A DNA stretch of 64,000 bases from Apostichopus japonicus (GCF_037975245.1 NC_092573.1:12980001-13044000), one strand, 5' to 3'; shown: positions 31,111 to 47,200, counted from the stretch's first letter. The notes: generated by a model from the letters alone, not told the origin. A program made the numbers and translations.

Positions 31111-34100
31111 AAAGCAGATAATGCGGATACAGCAGACATAGCCGAGAATAAAATCTAGTAGCGTGGAGGATTCAATTATGACATACTAGGACTTTCTACT
31201 GGTAAACTTTACTCATTGTCGAATAAATCTATATCTAATTTCTAGCTTTTGCTCTGTGTTTAACGTATTATGACCAAAACAAATATGAAGTTCACGACAA
31301 TTCCATCGGACTTGTATATTCGTTTAAAAATAGCTCCGTTTCGAATCTAACGCTCCATTGCTATGGTAACATGGTGAATAATAGCCCTGCCGCTAATGGA
31401 TATGTAGAAGATGACCATCGGTGGCGCTCTCAACTTCTCGTGCCACGTCTGGCACCTATACAAGAAGTAACCGACATATTACTGGCGCAATCCCGACCGA
31501 ACATATTTTAACTCTCCTCAGACAGACTTTTCTACACTGATCCCAGAAAGCATTAAGTGCCGTCAAAATGCCTCAGTTGCCAATAGGTACATGTCCATGA
31601 CGTAACACTGTTCTCGTTGTGCAGAAAACTGAAGTCAAAAGTAAGGCATATACTGATAGGCCTAGACTAGGTATACGTTGCAGACTATACATATGCTAAC
31701 TTCACAGACAGACATACATGCATTCAGACAACTTCGGGTAATGTAAAATATCACTAACCGTAATCACGTTATGTTTACTCTGTCTTCAAATGTCGTCCTT
31801 TTCTTCTCTGCAACCCCGGGCCGTCATTGGAGTCGTTCGAACAACTATATTAAGGCGAAGAACGACGTCAAGATATATCCAACGTCTAGACTACACTGCT
31901 TGCAATGGAGAGAGAACTGCCCAGTACAGTACAGTACGTGTTGATATGAACGCCTACAAAATGACAACAAATATTTTCCATTGAAAATCCACTGTGTATG
32001 ACGGTATAGTAAACACTCGTATATAGATCAACGCACACGCGCGCACGGAGGTATTATGTACGTACAGCATGCAATGCAGACAAATATTTCGGAGCGCGCG
32101 CTTCTGATTTTGTGCTGATATTCTTGTGAGCGCTCTTGTATCACTGTTTGCATGCGCGCACGGACAAGATAGACGTCAGACTATCACGCTGTAGCTACTA
32201 AACCTTTACTTACATGTGTACAGCAGTAGACTACTGTGATGGTTGCATGCGGCAGTTTAATTTTGTGTGCACAATATGTCAGCATTGTACGGTGGCTTAA
32301 TAAGGACATAGGAAAGAAAAACAGTGTCCCCAAATCTCACAATGTTGTCTTTTTATCTCAAACGTTGCCTCTTTTTTTCCCTTCAAAATTTAGATCCAAA
32401 AACAAAAGTCCAAAAGTAGAGACAAAAAGTCCAAATTTTCAGATTTGAGCAGACTTGTTTCCTTTCCTATGTCCCTATTAAGCCACCGTAGTATTGTGAC
32501 TATTCTATGATCAGAAAAACTGTACAAATCTAACGGAATTGCTAATGTTATAATGTTAAGAGACTGGCCTTTATCATCCCTGTAAAGTCAGAACGCGACG
32601 GTGTTTATTTCAGTCACGGTTGGCAGCCCTCTTAGGGTTTTAATCAGGAGCTTTCTATTTTATAGCTGTTGTAGGTGTCGTACCAGAAGTAATCCTTCCA
32701 TTATCTTACACAGTACTAAGTCCGTCACGTTTAGGGTCCGCTAAAGTATAGCTAGAAGTTGTCAACTGACAAATCATACCCCCACGTTGATATCTGAGGG
32801 CTTGGCCTGCCAGGGTGCATGCACATTTCTATATCATGACGCAGTTTAGACTTTGAGCTAGAAGAGGAGCAAGTTGAGCACACTGAACCGTCCGCTCGCA
32901 CGGAGAAACATATCCAGATTAAAACACAGAATTTCTTAACTGTTCTGTGTCACCTCCTTGAATCCTCCTTATTTGCACATCACCTCTACTTTGAATTATG
33001 CGCTTCCACATCAAGACATTCAAAACGATCGTGGTGACTGGAAATATGCCATAACAAGCATTGCGTTAGGTCATGTTACGTCTCGTGTGTGTCTGTGTGC
33101 TTTACTTATCTTTTCGTGTTTTTTTTTTTCGTTTTTTTTTTCGTTTTTTTTTTTTTTCGTTTTTTTTTTTCACGGTTAAACTTTTGTGCGAATGTACAAT
33201 ACTCCAATTGGGGCATGGTATGCATTCATATCACATTGTTTTGGAACAATCTGGAACTCTAAGTATTATTTCGACCCAAGAATCACCAGGCTGGCGTGGT
33301 GGCCTGAACGGTTGGAAGACAGCACTGCGCGTCGGTGTTTGTTGTCAGGCTGTGTGAATCGCGCCGATCGGATGACAGACACTGCTTTGTTTATAATGGC
33401 ATCGCCAAGGTGGAATTTTTACACGGGCCTAGGATCCCAATTCCGTATCCTCCCTTAGTTCGCAAAAGCATCCGGGAGATTACGTTTAGAGTCCGGCCTT
33501 CGGGCCAGAAGTGGGCTAGCTGACTTGCAATGGAGGGCTCACGTCGATTCGGACTGGGTTGATGTTCAACGTTCAGTGAAACCATGGCCTCGATGAGGCG
33601 TAATCTCTTGTTAATTTTAGCTTTCTGTCTTCAATTTTATAATATAATTATATAAATTAATTATTGCCTTTTTTATTCGTCTTTTTCTCGCTTAGTTATC
33701 GCATTTTATTCAAGGTTAAATATATGCTCATGTCTGCCTAGGTTCGACTCCCCGCCGAAGCAATATTTTATTTTATTTTTTTATTATTATTATTAATATT
33801 TGGGGTGTTGTTAATATCTGCATGTCTATGCATGGTGTTTTAAGTTTGTTTCGCTTTGTTTGTCTGTTTTTTTGTTTGTTTTTTTAGGGGGAGGGGGGTG
33901 TTTGTCTCTATTTTGGTATTTTGTTTCGCGTAAACAAAGTAGGTCATTGCAATAATTTTTGCACAACTTGTCAATAGAAACCGATTCGGAACTTAAGACC
34001 TGAGTGGTAAATTTGATTTCTGTCTCGCTCGTCGCCTTTCACTGGAAATTTGAATGAAAGTATTCATAAGGACGAAAACTGTACCTGCAAAAAGAAATGC

Positions 34101-34387
34101 TTCTTTTGTACAGTGTAAGGCCACCGCGACATCTTTTCTGACAAGCTTGATGATATTTGTTCTTCGGGAATGTTGTGTCATTACTTAGCCTTTATATTAT
34201 AAACAGTTAAGTGTGGAAACAGCTATGCTCCTGTTAGAACAACTTAACATTTCTTAAATGCTGATTTACTGAGGCAGGCGTTTGAAAGACAGTGTGATAC
34301 AAACAGGTACGGTAACGTCATAAACAATGCCACGAGCTCTCCGTGCATTAAAAACGATCGAAATGTGCGGTATTCATGACGGTACAC
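31111..34387 (+). repeat. Array unit 8
   Basis: 3277 bp, T tract class B, the same as unit 7 beside it. No substitution noticed. Confidence 0.97.
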
Positions 34388-37300
34388 AAAGCAGATAATG
34401 CGGATACAGCAGACATAGCCGAGAATAAAATCTAGTAGCGTGGAGGATTCAATTATGACATACTAGGACTTTCTACTGGTAAACTTTACTCATTGTCGAA
34501 TAAATCTATATCTAATTTCTAGCTTTTGCTCTGTGTTTAACGTATTATGACCAAAACAAATATGAAGTTCACGACAATTCCATCGGACTTGTATATTCGT
34601 TTAAAAATAGCTCCGTTTCGAATCTAACGCTCCATTGCTATGGTAACATGGTGAATAATAGCCCTGCCGCTAATGGATATGTAGAAGATGACCATCGGTG
34701 GCGCTCTCAACTTCTCGTGCCACGTCTGGCACCTATACAAGAAGTAACCGACATATTACTGGCGCAATCCCGACCGAACATATTTTAACTCTCCTCAGAC
34801 AGACTTTTCTACACTGATCCCAGAAAGCATTAAGTGCCGTCAAAATGCCTCAGTTGCCAATAGGTACATGTCCATGACGTAACACTGTTCTCGTTGTGCA
34901 GAAAACTGAAGTCAAAAGTAAGGCATATACTGATAGGCCTAGACTAGGTATACGTTGCAGACTATACATATGCTAACTTCACAGACAGACATACATGCAT
35001 TCAGACAACTTCGGGTAATGTAAAATATCACTAACCGTAATCACGTTATGTTTACTCTGTCTTCAAATGTCGTCCTTTTCTTCTCTGCAACCCCGGGCCG
35101 TCATTGGAGTCGTTCGAACAACTATATTAAGGCGAAGAACGACGTCAAGATATATCCAACGTCTAGACTACACTGCTTGCAATGGAGAGAGAACTGCCCA
35201 GTACAGTACAGTACGTGTTGATATGAACGCCTACAAAATGACAACAAATATTTTCCATTGAAAATCCACTGTGTATGACGGTATAGTAAACACTCGTATA
35301 TAGATCAACGCACACGCGCGCACGGAGGTATTATGTACGTACAGCATGCAATGCAGACAAATATTTCGGAGCGCGCGCTTCTGATTTTGTGCTGATATTC
35401 TTGTGAGCGCTCTTGTATCACTGTTTGCATGCGCGCACGGACAAGATAGACGTCAGACTATCACGCTGTAGCTACTAAACCTTTACTTACATGTGTACAG
35501 CAGTAGACTACTGTGATGGTTGCATGCGGCAGTTTAATTTTGTGTGCACAATATGTCAGCATTGTACGGTGGCTTAATAAGGACATAGGAAAGAAAAACA
35601 GTGTCCCCAAATCTCACAATGTTGTCTTTTTATCTCAAACGTTGCCTCTTTTTTTCCCTTCAAAATTTAGATCCAAAAACAAAAGTCCAAAAGTAGAGAC
35701 AAAAAGTCCAAATTTTCAGATTTGAGCAGACTTGTTTCCTTTCCTATGTCCCTATTAAGCCACCGTAGTATTGTGACTATTCTATGATCAGAAAAACTGT
35801 ACAAATCTAACGGAATTGCTAATGTTATAATGTTAAGAGACTGGCCTTTATCATCCCTGTAAAGTCAGAACGCGACGGTGTTTATTTCAGTCACGGTTGG
35901 CAGCCCTCTTAGGGTTTTAATCAGGAGCTTTCTATTTTATAGCTGTTGTAGGTGTCGTACCAGAAGTAATCCTTCCATTATCTTACACAGTACTAAGTCC
36001 GTCACGTTTAGGGTCCGCTAAAGTATAGCTAGAAGTTGTCAACTGACAAATCATACCCCCACGTTGATATCTGAGGGCTTGGCCTGCCAGGGTGCATGCA
36101 CATTTCTATATCATGACGCAGTTTAGACTTTGAGCTAGAAGAGGAGCAAGTTGAGCACACTGAACCGTCCGCTCGCACGGAGAAACATATCCAGATTAAA
36201 ACACAGAATTTCTTAACTGTTCTGTGTCACCTCCTTGAATCCTCCTTATTTGCACATCACCTCTACTTTGAATTATGCGCTTCCACATCAAGACATTCAA
36301 AACGATCGTGGTGACTGGAAATATGCCATAACAAGCATTGCGTTAGGTCATGTTACGTCTCGTGTGTGTCTGTGTGCTTTACTTATCTTTTCGTGTTTTT
36401 TTTTTTCGTTTTTTTTTTCGTTTTTTTTTTTTTCGTTTTTTTTTTTCACGGTTAAACTTTTGTGCGAATGTACAATACTCCAATTGGGGCATGGTATGCA
36501 TTCATATCACATTGTTTTGGAACAATCTGGAACTCTAAGTATTATTTCGACCCAAGAATCACCAGGCTGGCGTGGTGGCCTGAACGGTTGGAAGACAGCA
36601 CTGCGCGTCGGTGTTTGTTGTCAGGCTGTGTGAATCGCGCCGATCGGATGACAGACACTGCTTTGTTTATAATGGCATCGCCAAGGTGGAATTTTTACAC
36701 GGGCCTAGGATCCCAATTCCGTATCCTCCCTTAGTTCGCAAAAGCATCCGGGAGATTACGTTTAGAGTCCGGCCTTCGGGCCAGAAGTGGGCTAGCTGAC
36801 TTGCAATGGAGGGCTCACGTCGATTCGGACTGGGTTGATGTTCAACGTTCAGTGAAACCATGGCCTCGATGAGGCGTAATCTCTTGTTAATTTTAGCTTT
36901 CTGTCTTCAATTTTATAATATAATTATATAAATTAATTATTGCCTTTTTTATTCGTCTTTTTCTCGCTTAGTTATCGCATTTTATTCAAGGTTAAATATA
37001 TGCTCATGTCTGCCTAGGTTCGACTCCCCGCCGAAGCAATATTTTATTTTATTTTTTTATTATTATTATTAATATTTGGGGTGTTGTTAATATCTGCATG
37101 TCTATGCATGGTGTTTTAAGTTTGTTTCGCTTTGTTTGTCTGTTTTTTTGTTTGTTTTTTTAGGGGGAGGGAGGTGTTTGTCTCTATTTTGGTATTTTGT
37201 TTCGCGTAAACAAAGTAGGTCATTGCAATAATTTTTGCACAACTTGTCAATAGAAACCGATTCGGAACTTAAGACCTGAGTGGTAAATTTGATTTCTGTC

Positions 37301-37663
37301 TCGCTCGTCGCCTTTCACTGGAAATTTGAATGAAAGTATTCATAAGGACGAAAACTGTACCTGCAAAAAGAAATGCTTCTTTTGTACAGTGTAAGGCCAC
37401 CGCGACATCTTTTCTGACAAGCTTGATGATATTTGTTCTTCGGGAATGTTGTGTCATTACTTAGCCTTTATATTATAAACAGTTAAGTGTGGAAACAGCT
37501 ATGCTCCTGTTAGAACAACTTAACATTTCTTAAATGCTGATTTACTGAGGCAGGCGTTTGAAAGACAGTGTGATACAAACAGGTACGGTAACGTCATAAA
37601 CAATGCCACGAGCTCTCCGTGCATTAAAAACGATCGAAATGTGCGGTATTCATGACGGTACAC
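34388..37663 (+). repeat. Array unit 9
   Basis: 3276 bp, T tract class A. Private G to A at 37172 breaks the G6 run of the G-rich patch (GGGGGAGGGAGG). Confidence 0.97.
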
Positions 37664-40600
37664 AAAGCAGATAATGCGGATACAGCAGACATAGCCGAGA
37701 ATAAAATCTAGTAGCGTGGAGGATTCAATTATGACATACTAGGACTTTCTACTGGTAAACTTTACTCATTGTCGAATAAATCTATATCTAATTTCTAGCT
37801 TTTGCTCTGTGTTTAACGTATTATGACCAAAACAAATATGAAGTTCACGACAATTCCATCGGACTTGTATATTCGTTTAAAAATAGCTCCGTTTCGAATC
37901 TAACGCTCCATTGCTATGGTAACATGGTGAATAATAGCCCTGCCGCTAATGGATATGTAGAAGATGACCATCGGTGGCGCTCTCAACTTCTCGTGCCACG
38001 TCTGGCACCTATACAAGAAGTAACCGACATATTACTGGCGCAATCCCGACCGAACATATTTTAACTCTCCTCAGACAGACTTTTCTACACTGATCCCAGA
38101 AAGCATTAAGTGCCGTCAAAATGCCTCAGTTGCCAATAGGTACATGTCCATGACGTAACACTGTTCTCGTTGTGCAGAAAACTGAAGTCAAAAGTAAGGC
38201 ATATACTGATAGGCCTAGACTAGGTATACGTTGCAGACTATACATATGCTAACTTCACAGACAGACATACATGCATTCAGACAACTTCGGGTAATGTAAA
38301 ATATCACTAACCGTAATCACGTTATGTTTACTCTGTCTTCAAATGTCGTCCTTTTCTTCTCTGCAACCCCGGGCCGTCATTGGAGTCGTTCGAACAACTA
38401 TATTAAGGCGAAGAACGACGTCAAGATATATCCAACGTCTAGACTACACTGCTTGCAATGGAGAGAGAACTGCCCAGTACAGTACAGTACGTGTTGATAT
38501 GAACGCCTACAAAATGACAACAAATATTTTCCATTGAAAATCCACTGTGTATGACGGTATAGTAAACACTCGTATATAGATCAACGCACACGCGCGCACG
38601 GAGGTATTATGTACGTACAGCATGCAATGCAGACAAATATTTCGGAGCGCGCGCTTCTGATTTTGTGCTGATATTCTTGTGAGCGCTCTTGTATCACTGT
38701 TTGCATGCGCGCACGGACAAGATAGACGTCAGACTATCACGCTGTAGCTACTAAACCTTTACTTACATGTGTACAGCAGTAGACTACTGTGATGGTTGCA
38801 TGCGGCAGTTTAATTTTGTGTGCACAATATGTCAGCATTGTACGGTGGCTTAATAAGGACATAGGAAAGAAAAACAGTGTCCCCAAATCTCACAATGTTG
38901 TCTTTTTATCTCAAACGTTGCCTCTTTTTTTCCCTTCAAAATTTAGATCCAAAAACAAAAGTCCAAAAGTAGAGACAAAAAGTCCAAATTTTCAGATTTG
39001 AGCAGACTTGTTTCCTTTCCTATGTCCCTATTAAGCCACCGTAGTATTGTGACTATTCTATGATCAGAAAAACTGTACAAATCTAACGGAATTGCTAATG
39101 TTATAATGTTAAGAGACTGGCCTTTATTATCCCTGTAAAGTCAGAACGCGACGGTGTTTATTTCAGTCACGGTTGGCAGCCCTCTTAGGGTTTTAATCAG
39201 GAGCTTTCTATTTTATAGCTGTTGTAGGTGTCGTACCAGAAGTAATCCTTCCATTATCTTACACAGTACTAAGTCCGTCACGTTTAGGGTCCGCTAAAGT
39301 ATAGCTAGAAGTTGTCAACTGACAAATCATACCCCCACGTTGATATCTGAGGGCTTGGCCTGCCAGGGTGCATGCACATTTCTATATCATGACGCAGTTT
39401 AGACTTTGAGCTAGAAGAGGAGCAAGTTGAGCACACTGAACCGTCCGCTCGCACGGAGAAACATATCCAGATTAAAACACAGAATTTCTTAACTGTTCTG
39501 TGTCACCTCCTTGAATCCTCCTTATTTGCACATCACCTCTACTTTGAATTATGCGCTTCCACATCAAGACATTCAAAACGATCGTGGTGACTGGAAATAT
39601 GCCATAACAAGCATTGCGTTAGGTCATGTTACGTCTCGTGTGTGTCTGTGTGCTTTACTTATCTTTTCGTGTTTTTTTTTTTCGTTTTTTTTTTCGTTTT
39701 TTTTTTTTTCGTTTTTTTTTTTCACGGTTAAACTTTTGTGCGAATGTACAATACTCCAATTGGGGCATGGTATGCATTCATATCACATTGTTTTGGAACA
39801 ATCTGGAACTCTAAGTATTATTTCGACCCAAGAATCACCAGGCTGGCGTGGTGGCCTGAACGGTTGGAAGACAGCACTGCGCGTCGGTGTTTGTTGTCAG
39901 GCTGTGTGAATCGCGCCGATCGGATGACAGACACTGCTTTGTTTATAATGGCATCGCCAAGGTGGAATTTTTACACGGGCCTAGGATCCCAATTCCGTAT
40001 CCTCCCTTAGTTCGCAAAAGCATCCGGGAGATTACGTTTAGAGTCCGGCCTTCGGGCCAGAAGTGGGCTAGCTGACTTGCAATGGAGGGCTCACGTCGAT
40101 TCGGACTGGGTTGATGTTCAACGTTCAGTGAAACCATGGCCTCGATGAGGCGTAATCTCTTGTTAATTTTAGCTTTCTGTCTTCAATTTTATAATATAAT
40201 TATATAAATTAATTATTGCCTTTTTTATTCGTCTTTTTCTCGCTTAGTTATCGCATTTTATTCAAGGTTAAATATATGCTCATGTCTGCCTAGGTTCGAC
40301 TCCCCGCCGAAGCAATATTTTATTTTATTTTTTTATTATTATTATTAATATTTGGGGTGTTGTTAATATCTGCATGTCTATGCATGGTGTTTTAAGTTTG
40401 TTTCGCTTTGTTTGTCTGTTTTTTTGTTTGTTTTTTTAGGGGGAGGGGGGTGTTTGTCTCTATTTTGGTATTTTGTTTCGCGTAAACAAAGTAGGTCATT
40501 GCAATAATTTTTGCACAACTTGTCAATAGAAACCGATTCGGAACTTAAGACCTGAGTGGTAAATTTGATTTCTGTCTCGCTCGTCGCCTTTCACTGGAAA

Positions 40601-40939
40601 TTTGAATGAAAGTATTCATAAGGACGAAAACTGTACCTGCAAAAAGAAATGCTTCTTTTGTACAGTGTAAGGCCACCGCGACATCTTTTCTGACAAGCTT
40701 GATGATATTTGTTCTTCGGGAATGTTGTGTCATTACTTAGCCTTTATATTATAAACAGTTAAGTGTGGAAACAGCTATGCTCCTGTTAGAACAACTTAAC
40801 ATTTCTTAAATGCTGATTTACTGAGGCAGGCGTTTGAAAGACAGTGTGATACAAACAGGTACGGTAACGTCATAAACAATGCCACGAGCTCTCCGTGCAT
40901 TAAAAACGATCGAAATGTGCGGTATTCATGACGGTACAC
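37664..40939 (+). repeat. Array unit 10
   Basis: 3276 bp, T tract class A. Private C to T at 39128 (CCTTTATTAT where the others have CCTTTATCAT). Confidence 0.97.
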
Positions 40940-43900
40940 AAAGCAGATAATGCGGATACAGCAGACATAGCCGAGAATAAAATCTAGTAGCGTGGAGGAT
41001 TCAATTATGACATACTAGGACTTTCTACTGGTAAACTTTACTCATTGTCGAATAAATCTATATCTAATTTCTAGCTTTTGCTCTGTGTTTAACGTATTAT
41101 GACCAAAACAAATATGAAGTTCACGACAATTCCATCGGACTTGTATATTCGTTTAAAAATAGCTCCGTTTCGAATCTAACGCTCCATTGCTATGGTAACA
41201 TGGTGAATAATAGCCCTGCCGCTAATGGATATGTAGAAGATGACCATCGGTGGCGCTCTCAACTTCTCGTGCCACGTCTGGCACCTATACAAGAAGTAAC
41301 CGACATATTACTGGCGCAATCCCGACCGAACATATTTTAACTCTCCTCAGACAGACTTTTCTACACTGATCCCAGAAAGCATTAAGTGCCGTCAAAATGC
41401 CTCAGTTGCCAATAGGTACATGTCCATGACGTAACACTGTTCTCGTTGTGCAGAAAACTGAAGTCAAAAGTAAGGCATATACTGATAGGCCTAGACTAGG
41501 TATACGTTGCAGACTATACATATGCTAACTTCACAGACAGACATACATGCATTCAGACAACTTCGGGTAATGTAAAATATCACTAACCGTAATCACGTTA
41601 TGTTTACTCTGTCTTCAAATGTCGTCCTTTTCTTCTCTGCAACCCCGGGCCGTCATTGGAGTCGTTCGAACAACTATATTAAGGCGAAGAACGACGTCAA
41701 GATATATCCAACGTCTAGACTACACTGCTTGCAATGGAGAGAGAACTGCCCAGTACAGTACAGTACGTGTTGATATGAACGCCTACAAAATGACAACAAA
41801 TATTTTCCATTGAAAATCCACTGTGTATGACGGTATAGTAAACACTCGTATATAGATCAACGCACACGCGCGCACGGAGGTATTATGTACGTACAGCATG
41901 CAATGCAGACAAATATTTCGGAGCGCGCGCTTCTGATTTTGTGCTGATATTCTTGTGAGCGCTCTTGTATCACTGTTTGCATGCGCGCACGGACAAGATA
42001 GACGTCAGACTATCACGCTGTAGCTACTAAACCTTTACTTACATGTGTACAGCAGTAGACTACTGTGATGGTTGCATGCGGCAGTTTAATTTTGTGTGCA
42101 CAATATGTCAGCATTGTACGGTGGCTTAATAAGGACATAGGAAAGAAAAACAGTGTCCCCAAATCTCACAATGTTGTCTTTTTATCTCAAACGTTGCCTC
42201 TTTTTTTCCCTTCAAAATTTAGATCCAAAAACAAAAGTCCAAAAGTAGAGACAAAAAGTCCAAATTTTCAGATTTGAGCAGACTTGTTTCCTTTCCTATG
42301 TCCCTATTAAGCCACCGTAGTATTGTGACTATTCTATGATCAGAAAAACTGTACAAATCTAACGGAATTGCTAATGTTATAATGTTAAGAGACTGGCCTT
42401 TATCATCCCTGTAAAGTCAGAACGCGACGGTGTTTATTTCAGTCACGGTTGGCAGCCCTCTTAGGGTTTTAATCAGGAGCTTTCTATTTTATAGCTGTTG
42501 TAGGTGTCGTACCAGAAGTAATCCTTCCATTATCTTACACAGTACTAAGTCCGTCACGTTTAGGGTCCGCTAAAGTATAGCTAGAAGTTGTCAACTGACA
42601 AATCATACCCCCACGTTGATATCTGAGGGCTTGGCCTGCCAGGGTGCATGCACATTTCTATATCATGACGCAGTTTAGACTTTGAGCTAGAAGAGGAGCA
42701 AGTTGAGCACACTGAACCGTCCGCTCGCACGGAGAAACATATCCAGATTAAAACACAGAATTTCTTAACTGTTCTGTGTCACCTCCTTGAATCCTCCTTA
42801 TTTGCACATCACCTCTACTTTGAATTATGCGCTTCCACATCAAGACATTCAAAACGATCGTGGTGACTGGAAATATGCCATAACAAGCATTGCGTTAGGT
42901 CATGTTACGTCTCGTGTGTGTCTGTGTGCTTTACTTATCTTTTCGTGTTTTTTTTTTTCGTTTTTTTTTTCGTTTTTTTTTTTTTTCGTTTTTTTTTTTC
43001 ACGGTTAAACTTTTGTGCGAATGTACAATACTCCAATTGGGGCATGGTATGCATTCATATCACATTGTTTTGGAACAATCTGGAACTCTAAGTATTATTT
43101 CGACCCAAGAATCACCAGGCTGGCGTGGTGGCCTGAACGGTTGGAAGACAGCACTGCGCGTCGGTGTTTGTTGTCAGGCTGTGTGAATCGCGCCGATCGG
43201 ATGACAGACACTGCTTTGTTTATAATGGCATCGCCAAGGTGGAATTTTTACACGGGCCTAGGATCCCAATTCCGTATCCTCCCTTAGTTCGCAAAAGCAT
43301 CCGGGAGATTACGTTTAGAGTCCGGCCTTCGGGCCAGAAGTGGGCTAGCTGACTTGCAATGGAGGGCTCACGTCGATTCGGACTGGGTTGATGTTCAACG
43401 TTCAGTGAAACCATGGCCTCGATGAGGCGTAATCTCTTGTTAATTTTAGCTTTCTGTCTTCAATTTTATAATATAATTATATAAATTAATTATTGCCTTT
43501 TTTATTCGTCTTTTTCTCGCTTAGTTATCGCATTTTATTCAAGGTTAAATATATGCTCATGTCTGCCTAGGTTCGACTCCCCGCCGAAGCAATATTTTAT
43601 TTTATTTTTTTATTATTATTATTAATATTTGGGGTGTTGTTAATATCTGCATGTCTATGCATGGTGTTTTAAGTTTGTTTCGCTTTGTTTGTCTGTTTTT
43701 TTGTTTGTTTTTTTAGGGGGAGGGGGGTGTTTGTCTCTATTTTGGTATTTTGTTTCGCGTAAACAAAGTAGGTCATTGCAATAATTTTTGCACAACTTGT
43801 CAATAGAAACCGATTCGGAACTTAAGACCTGAGTGGTAAATTTGATTTCTGTCTCGCTCGTCGCCTTTCACTGGAAATTTGAATGAAAGTATTCATAAGG

Positions 43901-44216
43901 ACGAAAACTGTACCTGCAAAAAGAAATGCTTCTTTTGTACAGTGTAAGGCCACCGCGACATCTTTTCTGACAAGCTTGATGATATTTGTTCTTCGGGAAT
44001 GTTGTGTCATTACTTAGCCTTTATATTATAAACAGTTAAGTGTGGAAACAGCTATGCTCCTGTTAGAACAACTTAACATTTCTTAAATGCTGATTTACTG
44101 AGGCAGGCGTTTGAAAGACAGTGTGATACAAACAGGTACGGTAACGTCATAAACAATGCCACGAGCTCTCCGTGCATTAAAAACGATCGAAATGTGCGGT
44201 ATTCATGACGGTACAC
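40940..44216 (+). repeat. Array unit 11
   Basis: 3277 bp, T tract class B. No substitution noticed. Confidence 0.97.
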
Positions 44217-47200
44217 AAAGCAGATAATGCGGATACAGCAGACATAGCCGAGAATAAAATCTAGTAGCGTGGAGGATTCAATTATGACATACTAGGACTT
44301 TCTACTGGTAAACTTTACTCATTGTCGAATAAATCTATATCTAATTTCTAGCTTTTGCTCTGTGTTTAACGTATTATGACCAAAACAAATATGAAGTTCA
44401 CGACAATTCCATCGGACTTGTATATTCGTTTAAAAATAGCTCCGTTTCGAATCTAACGCTCCATTGCTATGGTAACATGGTGAATAATAGCCCTGCCGCT
44501 AATGGATATGTAGAAGATGACCATCGGTGGCGCTCTCAACTTCTCGTGCCACGTCTGGCACCTATACAAGAAGTAACCGACATATTACTGGCGCAATCCC
44601 GACCGAACATATTTTAACTCTCCTCAGACAGACTTTTCTACACTGATCCCAGAAAGCATTAAGTGCCGTCAAAATGCCTCAGTTGCCAATAGGTACATGT
44701 CCATGACGTAACACTGTTCTCGTTGTGCAGAAAACTGAAGTCAAAAGTAAGGCATATACTGATAGGCCTAGACTAGGTATACGTTGCAGACTATACATAT
44801 GCTAACTTCACAGACAGACATACATGCATTCAGACAACTTCGGGTAATGTAAAATATCACTAACCGTAATCACGTTATGTTTACTCTGTCTTCAAATGTC
44901 GTCCTTTTCTTCTCTGCAACCCCGGGCCGTCATTGGAGTCGTTCGAACAACTATATTAAGGCGAAGAACGACGTCAAGATATATCCAACGTCTAGACTAC
45001 ACTGCTTGCAATGGAGAGAGAACTGCCCAGTACAGTACAGTACGTGTTGATATGAACGCCTACAAAATGACAACAAATATTTTCCATTGAAAATCCACTG
45101 TGTATGACGGTATAGTAAACACTCGTATATAGATCAACGCACACGCGCGCACGGAGGTATTATGTACGTACAGCATGCAATGCAGACAAATATTTCGGAG
45201 CGCGCGCTTCTGATTTTGTGCTGATATTCTTGTGAGCGCTCTTGTATCACTGTTTGCATGCGCGCACGGACAAGATAGACGTCAGACTATCACGCTGTAG
45301 CTACTAAACCTTTACTTACATGTGTACAGCAGTAGACTACTGTGATGGTTGCATGCGGCAGTTTAATTTTGTGTGCACAATATGTCAGCATTGTACGGTG
45401 GCTTAATAAGGACATAGGAAAGAAAAACAGTGTCCCCAAATCTCACAATGTTGTCTTTTTATCTCAAACGTTGCCTCTTTTTTTCCCTTCAAAATTTAGA
45501 TCCAAAAACAAAAGTCCAAAAGTAGAGACAAAAAGTCCAAATTTTCAGATTTGAGCAGACTTGTTTCCTTTCCTATGTCCCTATTAAGCCACCGTAGTAT
45601 TGTGACTATTCTATGATCAGAAAAACTGTACAAATCTAACGGAATTGCTAATGTTATAATGTTAAGAGACTGGCCTTTATCATCCCTGTAAAGTCAGAAC
45701 GCGACGGTGTTTATTTCAGTCACGGTTGGCAGCCCTCTTAGGGTTTTAATCAGGAGCTTTCTATTTTATAGCTGTTGTAGGTGTCGTACCAGAAGTAATC
45801 CTTCCATTATCTTACACAGTACTAAGTCCGTCACGTTTAGGGTCCGCTAAAGTATAGCTAGAAGTTGTCAACTGACAAATCATACCCCCACGTTGATATC
45901 TGAGGGCTTGGCCTGCCAGGGTGCATGCACATTTCTATATCATGACGCAGTTTAGACTTTGAGCTAGAAGAGGAGCAAGTTGAGCACACTGAACCGTCCG
46001 CTCGCACGGAGAAACATATCCAGATTAAAACACAGAATTTCTTAACTGTTCTGTGTCACCTCCTTGAATCCTCCTTATTTGCACATCACCTCTACTTTGA
46101 ATTATGCGCTTCCACATCAAGACATTCAAAACGATCGTGGTGACTGGAAATATGCCATAACAAGCATTGCGTTAGGTCATGTTACGTCTCGTGTGTGTCT
46201 GTGTGCTTTACTTATCTTTTCGTGTTTTTTTTTTTCGTTTTTTTTTTCGTTTTTTTTTTTTTCGTTTTTTTTTTCACGGTTAAACTTTTGTGCGAATGTA
46301 CAATACTCCAATTGGGGCATGGTATGCATTCATATCACATTGTTTTGGAACAATCTGGAACTCTAAGTATTATTTCGACCCAAGAATCACCAGGCTGGCG
46401 TGGTGGCCTGAACGGTTGGAAGACAGCACTGCGCGTCGGTGTTTGTTGTCAGGCTGTGTGAATCGCGCCGATCGGATGACAGACACTGCTTTGTTTATAA
46501 TGGCATCGCCAAGGTGGAATTTTTACACGGGCCTAGGATCCCAATTCCGTATCCTCCCTTAGTTCGCAAAAGCATCCGGGAGATTACGTTTAGAGTCCGG
46601 CCTTCGGGCCAGAAGTGGGCTAGCTGACTTGCAATGGAGGGCTCACGTCGATTCGGACTGGGTTGATGTTCAACGTTCAGTGAAACCATGGCCTCGATGA
46701 GGCGTAATCTCTTGTTAATTTTAGCTTTCTGTCTTCAATTTTATAATATAATTATATAAATTAATTATTGCCTTTTTTATTCGTCTTTTTCTCGCTTAGT
46801 TATCGCATTTTATTCAAGGTTAAATATATGCTCATGTCTGCCTAGGTTCGACTCCCCGCCGAAGCAATATTTTATTTTATTTTTTTATTATTATTATTAA
46901 TATTTGGGGTGTTGTTAATATCTGCATGTCTATGCATGGTGTTTTAAGTTTGTTTCGCTTTGTTTGTCTGTTTTTTTGTTTGTTTTTTTAGGGGGAGGGG
47001 GGTGTTTGTCTCTATTTTGGTATTTTGTTTCGCGTAAACAAAGTAGGTCATTGCAATAATTTTTGCACAACTTGTCAATAGAAACCGATTCGGAACTTAA
47101 GACCTGAGTGGTAAATTTGATTTCTGTCTCGCTCGTCGCCTTTCACTGGAAATTTGAATGAAAGTATTCATAAGGACGAAAACTGTACCTGCAAAAAGAA